DNA of 51,711 bases from Bacteroidota bacterium. Lineage in GTDB: Bacteria > Bacteroidota > Bacteroidia > Bacteroidales > Prolixibacteraceae. Below are positions 42,380 to 50,464 of the stretch, piece by piece; position 1 is the stretch's first letter, and each line of letters begins with the position of its first letter. A program made the position numbers and the translations under genes. The notes under the pieces are model-generated. The model ran no database searches, was not told where the DNA came from, and saw only the letters and a list, made by a program, of their open reading frames with translations. The stretch spans positions 1 through 51,711 of the forward strand of contig JAEYXH010000017.1 in the NCBI GenBank assembly GCA_023428545.1. Direction: 5' to 3'.

Positions 42380-43651
42380 TTAAATAGTATAATCTTCTCT
42401 TTTTGGCAACTGATCCGGTTCATTCAATTTTATATTTTGGAAAGCCCTATTCATATTCTCTTTTGCCTGTTCAATCTTTAACCCGAAATAATGCTTTTCC
42501 ATTATATCGGCACTCATCCCGGCACTTTTTTGAACGCCAAAAGCATCACCAGTACGACTATAATAAATAGTTGCAAATGTTTTGCGCCCGGTATGGCTTC
42601 CAATTAATTCATACTTTGGTTTAAACTTCTCAATTGTTTTGCCTCCGGTATAATCCAAATAAGGCGTTGGTTTATTGATCCCGGCTATCCGGCAAATCTC
42701 TTTGATATATTCATTCAATTTCTGGTTGCTTATCCTGGGTAATGCAAAATATTGATCTTTATATCTTTCAATAATACTCAGGGCTGCAAAACTCAATGGT
42801 TGTTCCATCTTTACCATTGTCTTTTTTCTATACTTCGCCAGGATCCCATTATTTATGTGTTCGTGTGATAAATCCCTTAAATCGCTGTATGGCAGACCAG
42901 TTAAACAGGCAAAACAAAAAATATCCCTTGTTTTATTCAGCTTGTCATTTTTAAAATCAAAACCATACAGAGTATTTAATTCATCCTCAGTTAGTGAAAT
43001 ATGCGTTTTTTGTTTCTCCGTTACTGAAATTTCCTTATATCCTGTTTCCTGGTGATATTCTCTTTTATAACTCCAGGTCATGAAAAACTTAAGCTTTTTT
43101 ATTGCCGTTGCCAGAGTATTCCAGCCTAATCCTTTGGTTTCAAGAATATACCTTTTATAGTTATCCAGAAACGGCTGGTTAATTGTCTTATAATGGATAA
43201 TATACCCGGTTTCCTTTTCAAATTCCTGAAGCTTTGTATAGTATAGGGTATAATTCTGTAATGTTTTAGGGCTAACATTTAACAGGCTCAAATATTCCCG
43301 GTATGCCTCCCAGAATCCTTTTTCCTGTCCATAATTCAACTTATCTCCTTTCAAGAATCTCTTTACCAGATCCTGAGTTATAGGTATTCCTTTTGCCTCA
43401 AATCCTTTCACCAGGGCTTTAAATTTATCCTGGATCTTATCCAGTTTATCATTCATTTCTTTGTGCCCATTGTCTTTCATTCCTGTTTTGGGTGGCCTAA
43501 CCCTTTGTTGGATTTTGTTCCAATCACTGATATTACAATAACCAAGTATCTGGGAAACGTTTTTCTTATTTACCGTTACATTGGCTTTAATCGTTGCTTT
43601 ACCTTGCTTATTCAGATTCGATCTGTCAATAAAAAATCTTACATTCGGCAT
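42380..43651 (-). CDS. tyrosine recombinase / integrase
   Basis: 423 residues. An N-terminal arm-binding domain (MPNVRFFIDRSNLNKQGKATI) and a SAM-like core-binding domain (about 110-210) precede the catalytic domain. The catalytic set includes HTGR and the nucleophile in MEKHYFG. At the place of the first catalytic Arg (usually TGLR.SD) it reads TGLPYSDL, so that Arg is Pro. CTnDOT-type integrases also lack it, so loss of activity need not follow. The gene lies next to attR, which fits its role in integration at the tRNA-Asn 3' end. Confidence 0.92.
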   Translation of the reverse strand: MPNVRFFIDRSNLNKQGKATIKANVTVNKKNVSQILGYCNISDWNKIQQRVRPPKTGMKDNGHKEMNDKLDKIQDKFKALVKGFEAKGIPITQDLVKRFLKGDKLNYGQEKGFWEAYREYLSLLNVSPKTLQNYTLYYTKLQEFEKETGYIIHYKTINQPFLDNYKRYILETKGLGWNTLATAIKKLKFFMTWSYKREYHQETGYKEISVTEKQKTHISLTEDELNTLYGFDFKNDKLNKTRDIFCFACLTGLPYSDLRDLSHEHINNGILAKYRKKTMVKMEQPLSFAALSIIERYKDQYFALPRISNQKLNEYIKEICRIAGINKPTPYLDYTGGKTIEKFKPKYELIGSHTGRKTFATIYYSRTGDAFGVQKSAGMSADIMEKHYFGLKIEQAKENMNRAFQNIKLNEPDQLPKREDYTI

Positions 43652-43667
43652 AGTAATTTGTTTTCCC

Positions 43668-43675
43668 CAAAGTTA
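43668..43675 (-). promoter_or_regulatory. -7 element of the integrase gene
   Basis: TAACTTTG on the minus strand, an exact TAnnTTTG match, 17 bases before the integrase ATG. Confidence 0.45.
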
Positions 43676-43689
43676 TTAAAAAGAAAAAA

Positions 43690-43712
43690 ACAAGAGAAGA
43701 AACAAGAGAAGA
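43690..43712. repeat. right-end direct repeats, putative integrase arm sites
   Basis: ACAAGAGAAGA at 43690 and again at 43702, the same unit and 12-base step as at the left end (35191-35213). Confidence 0.5.
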
Positions 43713-43825
43713 AAGAGAATAAAGATAGTAAAACATGAAGCAAGCAAACACCAATTATAAATTATATCTTATTTTATTTCAACACTTTACACTATATGAC
43801 AATAATTAAAAACAAAAGGTTAGAT

Positions 43826-43842
43826 TCCTACCTGGGGAGCCA
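43826..43842 (+). other. attR core
   Basis: Identical 17-base copy of the tRNA-Asn 3' end. From here to the DUF5916 remnant (43843-44170) I see only the terminator below and no convincing gene. Confidence 0.85.
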
Positions 43843-43847
43843 CCAAG

Positions 43848-43876
43848 AAGGAGATCAGATTTGATCTCCTTTTTTT
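43848..43876 (+). terminator. terminator after attR, probably original tRNA-Asn terminator
   Basis: AAGGAGATCA-GATT-TGATCTCCTT followed by TTTTT, five bases after the attR CCA. No plus-strand gene ends here, so it is best explained as the displaced tRNA terminator. Confidence 0.8.
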
Positions 43877-44170
43877 GTGTCTCAATTTTTGAAAACCTAA
43901 CTGCATTGAAAAGCAACCGTACCGGTTTTGAAAATTCACAGGTTGCTTCTTTTTCAAAAGCAGTTTTTTGGAATAGATACAACCTAAAATCATCCTATGG
44001 CTTGTCAATATATTTTGAGGTGATAGATGCAAATTGTTCGCTGGATTCATTTACGGGGAAAGGACTCATTTCAACCTCCTGCCCCTTACATACATGTAGG
44101 GTGATAATGAAACCATACAATAAAACCACACACACTTTTTTTTATACTTTTAGCTACACAAACTAATGAG

Positions 44171-46349
44171 ATGCTCCGCTTTAAACGATTCCTGCTCCTG
44201 GTTCCATTCTTTCTTTCCGGAGGATTATTGCTTTATGCCCAGGAAAGTGGTATAAACCGTGATAAATACCGTATAAAAAATAACCCGGACCAACGAGGCT
44301 ATTAAAATTGATGGTGTGCTGGATGAGAATTCCTGGCAAATTTCAGAGAAAGCTGAAAATTTTATCCGGGTGACTCCGGTAGATACAGGTTTTGCAATTG
44401 CAAAAACTACTGTTGTCTTAACATACGATAAATCGTATATATATGTTGGGGCAGTCTGTTATGATCCATTACCTGGGAAACGGCCAGTAGAATCATTACG
44501 CAGGGATTTTGAGTTTAACAAAAATGATAATTTCAGGGTACACCTTGATACCTACAACAACCTGACTAATGGCTATGCCTTCAGCGTTTCTGCAGCAGGA
44601 GCCCAGGGTGAAGGAGTGATAAACAATGGGAACCAGTCGAGCTTCACCTGGGATACAAAATGGAAATCTGCGGTAAAGAGTTATGACGATCGCTGGGTCG
44701 CCGAGATGGCAATCCCTTTTCGCAGTTTACGTTATTTCGCGGGGGGAGAAGTTTGGGGAATCAACTTTGGCCGGCTCGATCTTAAAACGAACGAAAAATC
44801 AGCATGGGCTCCTGTCCCGCGACAGTTCCCGCATAATTCCCTTCCCCATGCAGGAACTTTGGTTTGGGATATGCCTGTTGATAAAGCTGGATTGCGGATG
44901 TCATTCATTCCATATGCCACCTCAACCGTCCTTAAAAATACAGAAGCAGGAGAACATGCAAAGTGGAAATGGAATGCAGGATTTGACACAAAAATGATGT
45001 TGTCAACTTCCATGAACCTTGATTTAACAGTTAACCCTGATTATTCACAGGTTGAAGAAGACCGGCAGCAGACGAATCTCGATCGCTTTGAATTGTTTTA
45101 TCCTGAAAGGCGGCAATTTTTTCTTGAGAACAGTGATCTGTTTGCCAACCTGGGAAACAGCACGGCACGGCCTTTCTTTTCAAGACGCATAGGACTTAAT
45201 GTTCCTGTGAATTTTGGGGGAAGATTAACCGGAAGAATTGGCAATAAATGGAGGATTGGAATTATGGATATGCAGACGGGCTCCAAAGAAGAAACACTTT
45301 CCGGTAATTTTGCAGTCGCTGTTTTGCAGCGGGAAATCTTCCGCCGTTCAAGTATTGTAGGATTCATTGTTAATAAACAAATTACTGAATCGTATAATGA
45401 CACGTTGTTCAATGCATCCCGTTTTAACAGAGTGGCAGGCCTGGAGTATAATTTCGCCACAGAAGATAACCAGTGGCAGGGTAAAGTTTTCTATCACCAG
45501 TCAATCTATCCGGGATCGGACAAAAATGCCGCAGCGCTTTCTGGAAACATCAGCTATTCCTCTCAGTATCTGAAAGCCGTTATTGATCAGTCATGGATAG
45601 GATCGAACTACATTGCTGAGGCGGGCTATATCCGACGAACCGGTTTCTACGAGATTGCTCCGGCTATGAATTACCTGTTTTATCCATCAGGATCAGAACA
45701 AATAATCAGCCATGGTCCAGGTGCCAGCTTCAACATGTTACTTGACCCGGAATTAAATGTAACTGACCGGACAACACAGCTTTCATACATAATCAACTGG
45801 CGGAAAACAAGCCAGCTGTCGATAAGCGCTGAGGAAGAGTTTGTTAAGCTTAAAAATGCTTTTGATCCTACAAATACAGGAGGAGTGAAACTTGCCGCAG
45901 GCGAGCAGTTTACCTGGAAAATAGTCAGGGTAGAATTTACTTCTGATCCCCGAAGATTATTAAATTACAGCCTGAATACCACCAGGGGAGGTTACTTTAA
46001 CGGAACCCGTTGGAACATAGGCGGGGTTATGAATTACAGGTTACAGCCTTATGGTAGCATTGGAATGACAGTAAATTACAATAACATATCGTTACCTGAA
46101 CCCTATAACAGTGCAGAATTAATCCTTGTGGGACCAACACTGGATGTAACCTTTACTGACAAGATATTTTTCACTACTTTCGTCCAGTACAACAACCAAA
46201 TCGATAACCTGAATATGAATATGCGGTTTCAGTGGCGTTTTGCACCAGTATCGGATCTGTTTGTTGTATATACAGAAAATTCACACGCCGAAAGTTTCAG
46301 GAATAAAAACCGGGGGTTGGTAGTTAAACTGTCGTACTGGTTTAACTAA
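44171..46349 (+). pseudogene. DUF5916/CBM9-like gene with N-terminal frameshift
   Basis: ATG 44171 opens a signal peptide (MLRFKRFLLLVPFFLSGGLL) that stops after 44 residues. From about 44277 the next frame encodes ITRTNEAIKIDGVLDENSW and the rest of a DUF5916 protein, about 690 residues to 46349. The frame change falls at an A6 run (44275-44280); with five A's the reading frame would be continuous. The body has no other stop and resembles the intact paralogue at 27349-29529 (RRDFEFNKNDNF, DRFELFYPERRQFFLEN). This could be a recent inactivating mutation, slippage-based phase variation or a sequencing error. Confidence 0.75.
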
Positions 46350-46626
46350 GTAATTATCCAACAGTTAAAACAACGTGAGTAAATTCCAAAAGGGAATGCA
46401 GGACTGAGGCAAAGAAACAAATAAACATACTGCAGAGAGAAAATAGTCATAAGAATCCCAAAGAGAAATGTGGTAGAAAATCAACCATGTACTTACTGAC
46501 AATCCACAATTTCAGAATTGTGAACTCCTTAAAGAACAGCCATCACTCACTTTGTATAAAACGAAATGATGAATTGAAAGATCGTTTCAGTTGAGCTTTT
46601 AAAAGGTTGAGATGGTCGCGGATTAA

Positions 46627-47226
46627 CTAAAAAGGAAGAATAATCCCAAACTGAAAAATACCAGTATCTCCAGCAACCGAAAGTTGCAGATTGTCGATAA
46701 ATTCAAGTCTATTGTTTCTTTGGATCCCCCACATTACTGCATCGAAAACAAACAGAAAAGCTCCCTGGAGAATAATCGAGTTTCCGTAACCCAGCAACAA
46801 GTCTTCCTTATTGGGTTTTTTGGATGACAGATGCTTCAGATAAAAACCGGTTCCAACATAGAGAACGTCTAGCCCTGCGTTTATCAAATACAGATTCTCT
46901 GTTTTACGATGCGTTTGAAGGATTTCATCCTGAGTTAGCCCTGCCGCATTGGTTTGCAGATAATTATACACTGCAAATCCTGCAATTGATAAATTGACGG
47001 TATTCCAAAAAAGATTCATTTGGTGAAACCGCATCGTGGACCCACCGGTATTTGACCAACCGATTGCACCAGTGGCGATATTGGCAATTGCCCATCCGCC
47101 CAAAACATACATCCCCGTTTTGTTAATTGCGGCACTTTTATCGTAAAAATTATTGTAATCGGATTGTCCAAAAACTGCAGGTAAAAGCCACAGAAACATA
47201 ACTGCTGCAAGTACTGATTTTTTCAT
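46627..47226 (-). CDS. membrane protein of unknown function (possibly DUF6992-type)
   Basis: 199 residues with a signal peptide (to about AVFGQ). Several moderately hydrophobic segments follow (MYVLGGWAIANIATGAIGW, NLSIAGFAVYNYL, LYLINAGLDVLYVGTGFYL, IILQGAFLFVFDAVMWG), suggesting four membrane helices. The pattern recalls a Bacteroidota hypothetical family that I associate with DUF6992, without certainty. It lies alone in the segment between the two tRNA-like scars. The 277 bases upstream of its stop (46350-46626) contain nothing recognisable. Confidence 0.7.
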   Translation of the reverse strand: MKKSVLAAVMFLWLLPAVFGQSDYNNFYDKSAAINKTGMYVLGGWAIANIATGAIGWSNTGGSTMRFHQMNLFWNTVNLSIAGFAVYNYLQTNAAGLTQDEILQTHRKTENLYLINAGLDVLYVGTGFYLKHLSSKKPNKEDLLLGYGNSIILQGAFLFVFDAVMWGIQRNNRLEFIDNLQLSVAGDTGIFQFGIILPF

Positions 47227-47507
47227 CTCTTGTATTTATTTATAAGTTATTAGGCAGGCTGTGCATATTCAAATTAGAATGACGTCCGAACCAATTTGAC
47301 AGATTGAATATTGAAAGCTAAGAGATATTTTCCATTTAAAAAAACTATTTCATTTGTTGATTTTAGGGACTGTTGAGCTGTTGCAGACTTTTTACAGAGA
47401 GTTGGATTTCTGAGATGAGTTAGGATAATAATAGATGTCTCACAGCTATAACTGAGACAGGTGGCATTTTACACCAACCTTTCGCAAATCAATATGCAAC
47501 TTCCAAA

Positions 47508-47521
47508 TACCCGGGGAGCCA
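47508..47521 (+). other. second tRNA-3'-end-like scar
   Basis: TACCCGGGGAGCCA differs from the att core TACCTGGGGAGCCA at one base. It is followed at once by a plus-strand terminator although no plus-strand gene ends nearby. The remaining 47227-47507 holds no gene that I can support. Confidence 0.5.
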
Positions 47522-47523
47522 TG

Positions 47524-47546
47524 GATCGGAGAAATCCGGTCTTTTT
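47524..47546 (+). terminator. orphan plus-strand terminator
   Basis: GATCGGA-GAAA-TCCGGTC (one G-U, GNRA-type loop) then TTTTT. It abuts the scar just as the other terminator abuts attR. Confidence 0.75.
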
Positions 47547-47547
47547 C

Positions 47548-48678
47548 TTATACCTTCAGGAATATTTTGCGACGATACATAACCCATAGTATCAGAAAGA
47601 TGATACTTACATTTGCCAGCCTTAGCAGGACACGATAATAATCACCAAGAAATTGCTCGGTTCCAAAAAACAATGATTGTGAAATGCTGTTGAAATTCAA
47701 GATCATATAGAGCATATATGCCATGATGGAATTCATGCCGTAAATTTTCAGCCAGTTCAGGTATTTTCCAAAATCTTTGTAATCAATAAGGTAATAAAAC
47801 AAAGCCATTAGCAGAAAGCAGATACCGCTGCTGTGCAGGGTCATTGAGCTTGTCCAGATCTTTTTGATTATTGGCATTTGCAATCCCCATAACTGTCCGG
47901 CAATGATCATGGCAACCCCTCCGACAGCCAGCCATTGAACTTTTTTAAGTTTGGGGATACCACTCTTCATGATTTGTCCGGCAAATACGCCTGTCATAAC
48001 CGTAACGCCGAAATTCAGGCTGCTGACTATCCATGTATAACGGTATTTTCCGAAGTCGAGACCGTTTTCGGTTATGGTAACGCCGTCACGGAATCGACCC
48101 AGCACTACCCTGTCGATATATTCGGCAAGATTAAGGTCGGGCGTGAAGTTTCCTCCTCCAAACCCATCAATCCGTACAAAGGTAAGCAATGCCCAATAGA
48201 CCAATAAAAGTCCGGCACTGGTAATGATCTGCCATCTCAGGTTCAAATGGATAAACATGATGGCCGATATCAGGTATCCCATAGCGATTGCCTGTAAAGT
48301 ATTGGAGAACAGGTAAAGCTTTTCAGTATTCAAAGCCAGGAGATTACCCTGGCACATCATGCCGAATATCCACAACAAGACAACCCTTTTCAGGATTCGT
48401 TTGTAAAGACTGAACCTGCTACCCTGCGCCAGGTATTTCGAAAAGGCAAAAGGCATGGATGCTCCTGCCATGAACATAAAGAGTGGCATGATGATGTCCC
48501 AGAATCGAAAGCCTTCCCATTCCATATGCTCGAAAGGAATGGTCATGGAGTGAATCCAGGGTACGTCCATTGCCCTGGCAAGCGCCATCAATACGGGTTG
48601 AAAAAATACAAGACAGAAAAGATCAAATCCCCTTAAAACATCGAGGGAGCCTAAACGTTCGGTTTGCAATGGTTTCAT
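47548..48678 (-). CDS. DUF5009 / heparan-alpha-glucosaminide acetyltransferase-like membrane protein
   Basis: 376 residues with about ten membrane helices. The N-terminus RLGSLDVLRGFDLFCLVFFQ is the signature of this acyltransferase superfamily. FWDIIMPLFMFMAGASMPFAFSK follows, the usual second conserved segment. Relatives acetylate sugars across a membrane using cytoplasmic acetyl-CoA; the substrate is unknown. It lies 32 bases downstream of the amidohydrolase gene, so the two form an operon perhaps concerned with a glycan. Confidence 0.85.
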   Translation of the reverse strand: MKPLQTERLGSLDVLRGFDLFCLVFFQPVLMALARAMDVPWIHSMTIPFEHMEWEGFRFWDIIMPLFMFMAGASMPFAFSKYLAQGSRFSLYKRILKRVVLLWIFGMMCQGNLLALNTEKLYLFSNTLQAIAMGYLISAIMFIHLNLRWQIITSAGLLLVYWALLTFVRIDGFGGGNFTPDLNLAEYIDRVVLGRFRDGVTITENGLDFGKYRYTWIVSSLNFGVTVMTGVFAGQIMKSGIPKLKKVQWLAVGGVAMIIAGQLWGLQMPIIKKIWTSSMTLHSSGICFLLMALFYYLIDYKDFGKYLNWLKIYGMNSIMAYMLYMILNFNSISQSLFFGTEQFLGDYYRVLLRLANVSIIFLILWVMYRRKIFLKV

Positions 48679-48710
48679 AATGTATGTGAAGTCAAGGTTT
48701 TTTGATTGGT

Positions 48711-49793
48711 TTACCTGAAGAATTTTTCCGCATTGGCGAAGTAAATTTTGTCAATCACTTCTTTTGGGAGCTGTAGACCCTTAACCGGTTTCCCGTCAAG
48801 ATCATCAACGATTACAGCCTCGTCAGTAGCCAGCCAGATAAAGTGATCTTTCCATCTTTTTACCAAACTTTCGGCGGTAGCCGCATAATTGCTGTTTCTT
48901 GCCGAGACCCCGACATCAGTTCCATACATGATCCGGTCCTGGTATTTGATCATGAAGTCGCGCACTTTCCCAGGCTCGGTGATTGCCTGATACTGCAGAT
49001 GCCCGATCCTTGCCGAGAATTCAACATCATAAGAGGGGAATTTGTCGAGAGTTTTGGCCACCTCATCAATGCTCCACTCCTGGCTGCCCAGATGGGCGCC
49101 CGTAAAAGGAATTCCGGGATACCGCACCAGTAGGTTATCTCTTGCCCCGATCTGGTCTTCATGAGAAGGTGCTTCCGGATGAAGGTACATATGGTATTGC
49201 GGGTTATTACTGAAATAATTCCGGTCGTTGTCCAGGGTCATTTCTTCCAGTGGAAGCCAGCAGTTTTTAGGTTCTCCCAGATGGGCAAGCAGCCGGATGC
49301 CGTTTTCTTCCATATATGCGAAAACGGGTGCAAATGCAGGATCATCGGCCATAACATATTTCCCATCCTGATCTTTTAGTGTCATCCCTATGTTTTTCCA
49401 GATTTTAATTCCTGAGGCACCTGCGGCCATGCAGGTATCAATCCTGGATACAATTCTTCCGGCAAAGTCATCAGATCCATAATGATTCACCCCAAAAGTC
49501 CCGAAGAATGCAAATTTATCCGGATATCTGTTTTTTAATTCAGTGGCAATATCCAGTTGTTCACTGATAGACCTACCTGCGTCAACGTTTGGGGATACCA
49601 GCCTGAAATTCAGAGAGTCAGCCAGAAGCAGATACCTGTCGTCAAGGGTTTCGTAATGGAAATGGACATCAATCTTTTTGACTGTCTGGAAATCATCTTC
49701 AATATAAAATTCAGAAACACGTGAACTGCAGCCAGATAAAGATCCTGCCATTAAGGCAACGAATGCAAGCCATAAAATCAGATTGTCCTTCAT
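48711..49793 (-). CDS. amidohydrolase family lipoprotein
   Basis: 360 residues with a lipoprotein signal (MAGSLSGC). An amidohydrolase_2-type TIM barrel follows: the metal-binding HxH in KIDVHFHYE near residue 45, IKIWKNIGM, then His in RLLAHLGEP, His in FTGAHLGSQEW and the catalytic Asp in MYGTDVGVSARN. The family includes decarboxylases and lactone hydrolases; the substrate is not clear. Periplasmic or surface location is suggested by the lipobox. Confidence 0.87.
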   Translation of the reverse strand: MKDNLILWLAFVALMAGSLSGCSSRVSEFYIEDDFQTVKKIDVHFHYETLDDRYLLLADSLNFRLVSPNVDAGRSISEQLDIATELKNRYPDKFAFFGTFGVNHYGSDDFAGRIVSRIDTCMAAGASGIKIWKNIGMTLKDQDGKYVMADDPAFAPVFAYMEENGIRLLAHLGEPKNCWLPLEEMTLDNDRNYFSNNPQYHMYLHPEAPSHEDQIGARDNLLVRYPGIPFTGAHLGSQEWSIDEVAKTLDKFPSYDVEFSARIGHLQYQAITEPGKVRDFMIKYQDRIMYGTDVGVSARNSNYAATAESLVKRWKDHFIWLATDEAVIVDDLDGKPVKGLQLPKEVIDKIYFANAEKFFR

Positions 49794-49986
49794 ACGATTG
49801 GTTTTTATTAATGGAATGCCCGGTGCCTGAAATTAGATAAAATTTTAACAAGTGAAAGAATTTAGTATCCGGAACATGGAATCCTGTAGTTGTAATATGT
49901 AATTACTGTTTCCACGAAATCCTTTTTAGGTTATGAAGCGCCAGCATTCACATAACTTCTTATCCTATAACACCTTATAACTATTT

Positions 49987-50002
49987 TACTATTTTTATAG
50001 TA
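49987..50002. promoter_or_regulatory. putative BlaI operator 1
   Basis: TACTATTTTTATAGTA has perfect TACTAT/ATAGTA arms. It resembles the inverted TAC(A/T)...TGTA-type boxes bound by BlaI/MecI proteins. A short TAGTACTA palindrome lies at 50018. Confidence 0.5.
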
Positions 50003-50039
50003 TTTTTATTAAATAAATAGTACTAATTTGAATTTTCAT

Positions 50040-50055
50040 TACTATATTTGTAGTA
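50040..50055. promoter_or_regulatory. putative BlaI operator 2 overlapping the -7 element
   Basis: TACTATATTTGTAGTA has TACTA/TAGTA arms, and the -7 element TATATTTG (50043-50050) lies within it. A bound repressor would block the promoter of the blaI-like gene. Confidence 0.6.
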
Positions 50056-50072
50056 GTTAAAATTGGAATTCA

Positions 50073-50462
50073 ATGGAAGAGATGAAAACACTCACCAGGG
50101 CCGAAGAGCAAATCATGCAAATCCTCTGGAATTTGAAAGAAGGAGTCGTAAAAGATGTGGTTGAACAATTTGAGGAGCCACGTCCCGCATACACAACCGT
50201 TGCCACCGTTTTAAAGGTCTTGGAAAACAAAGGATTTGTGACTTGCAGAAAGATCGGCAACACCAATCTCTTTTTGCCGGGTATAACCAAACATGAATAT
50301 GCACGTTTTCAATTTGGCTCCCTGTTGAAAGATTATTTCAGCGGTTCATTTCCAAAGCTTGCCACATTTTTCGCCAAAGAAAACAACCTCAGCATAGCTG
50401 AACTGGAAGAAATGCTGAAAATTACGGAGCGCGAGTTAAAAAAGGAAAATAACAACCATTGA
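50073..50462 (+). CDS. BlaI/MecI/CopY family repressor
   Basis: 129 residues (or 126 from the second Met). Winged-helix N-terminal domain: LTRAEEQIMQILWNLKEGVVKDV, PAYTTVATVLKVLENKGFVT, then a C-terminal dimerisation helix region (LKDYFSGSFPKLATFFAKENN, LEEMLKITERELKKE). Such repressors are cleaved by the protease encoded next to them. The start of the M56 peptidase lies two bases after its stop, and operators overlap its promoter, so the pair should be autoregulated. Confidence 0.92.
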   Translation: MEEMKTLTRAEEQIMQILWNLKEGVVKDVVEQFEEPRPAYTTVATVLKVLENKGFVTCRKIGNTNLFLPGITKHEYARFQFGSLLKDYFSGSFPKLATFFAKENNLSIAELEEMLKITERELKKENNNH

Positions 50463-50464
50463 CC

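Larger units (their letters stand above)
35130..43842. mobile_element. 8.7-kb integrative element in tRNA-Asn, possibly replicative
   Basis: The tRNA 3' end TCCTACCTGGGGAGCCA (35130-35146) recurs at 43826-43842. Between the copies lie an integrase next to the right end, a repressor with divergent operators, an excisionase-like HTH, a helicase, a primase, an iteron array and a three-gene cargo. The interior is visibly more AT-rich than the flanks. No relaxase, coupling protein, capsid, portal or terminase gene was recognised, so it may be a phage satellite, a plasmid-like integrative element mobilised by others, or a minimal element that moves by natural transfer. Confidence 0.88.

Noticed and set aside
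43861..44166. A 101-residue open frame after attR
   Set aside because: It begins inside the terminator hairpin and has no recognisable composition, signal or start context.
44171..46349. DUF5916 paralogue as cargo of the tRNA-Asn element
   Set aside because: It lies outside the att core copies; it belongs to the flank or to an older insertion.
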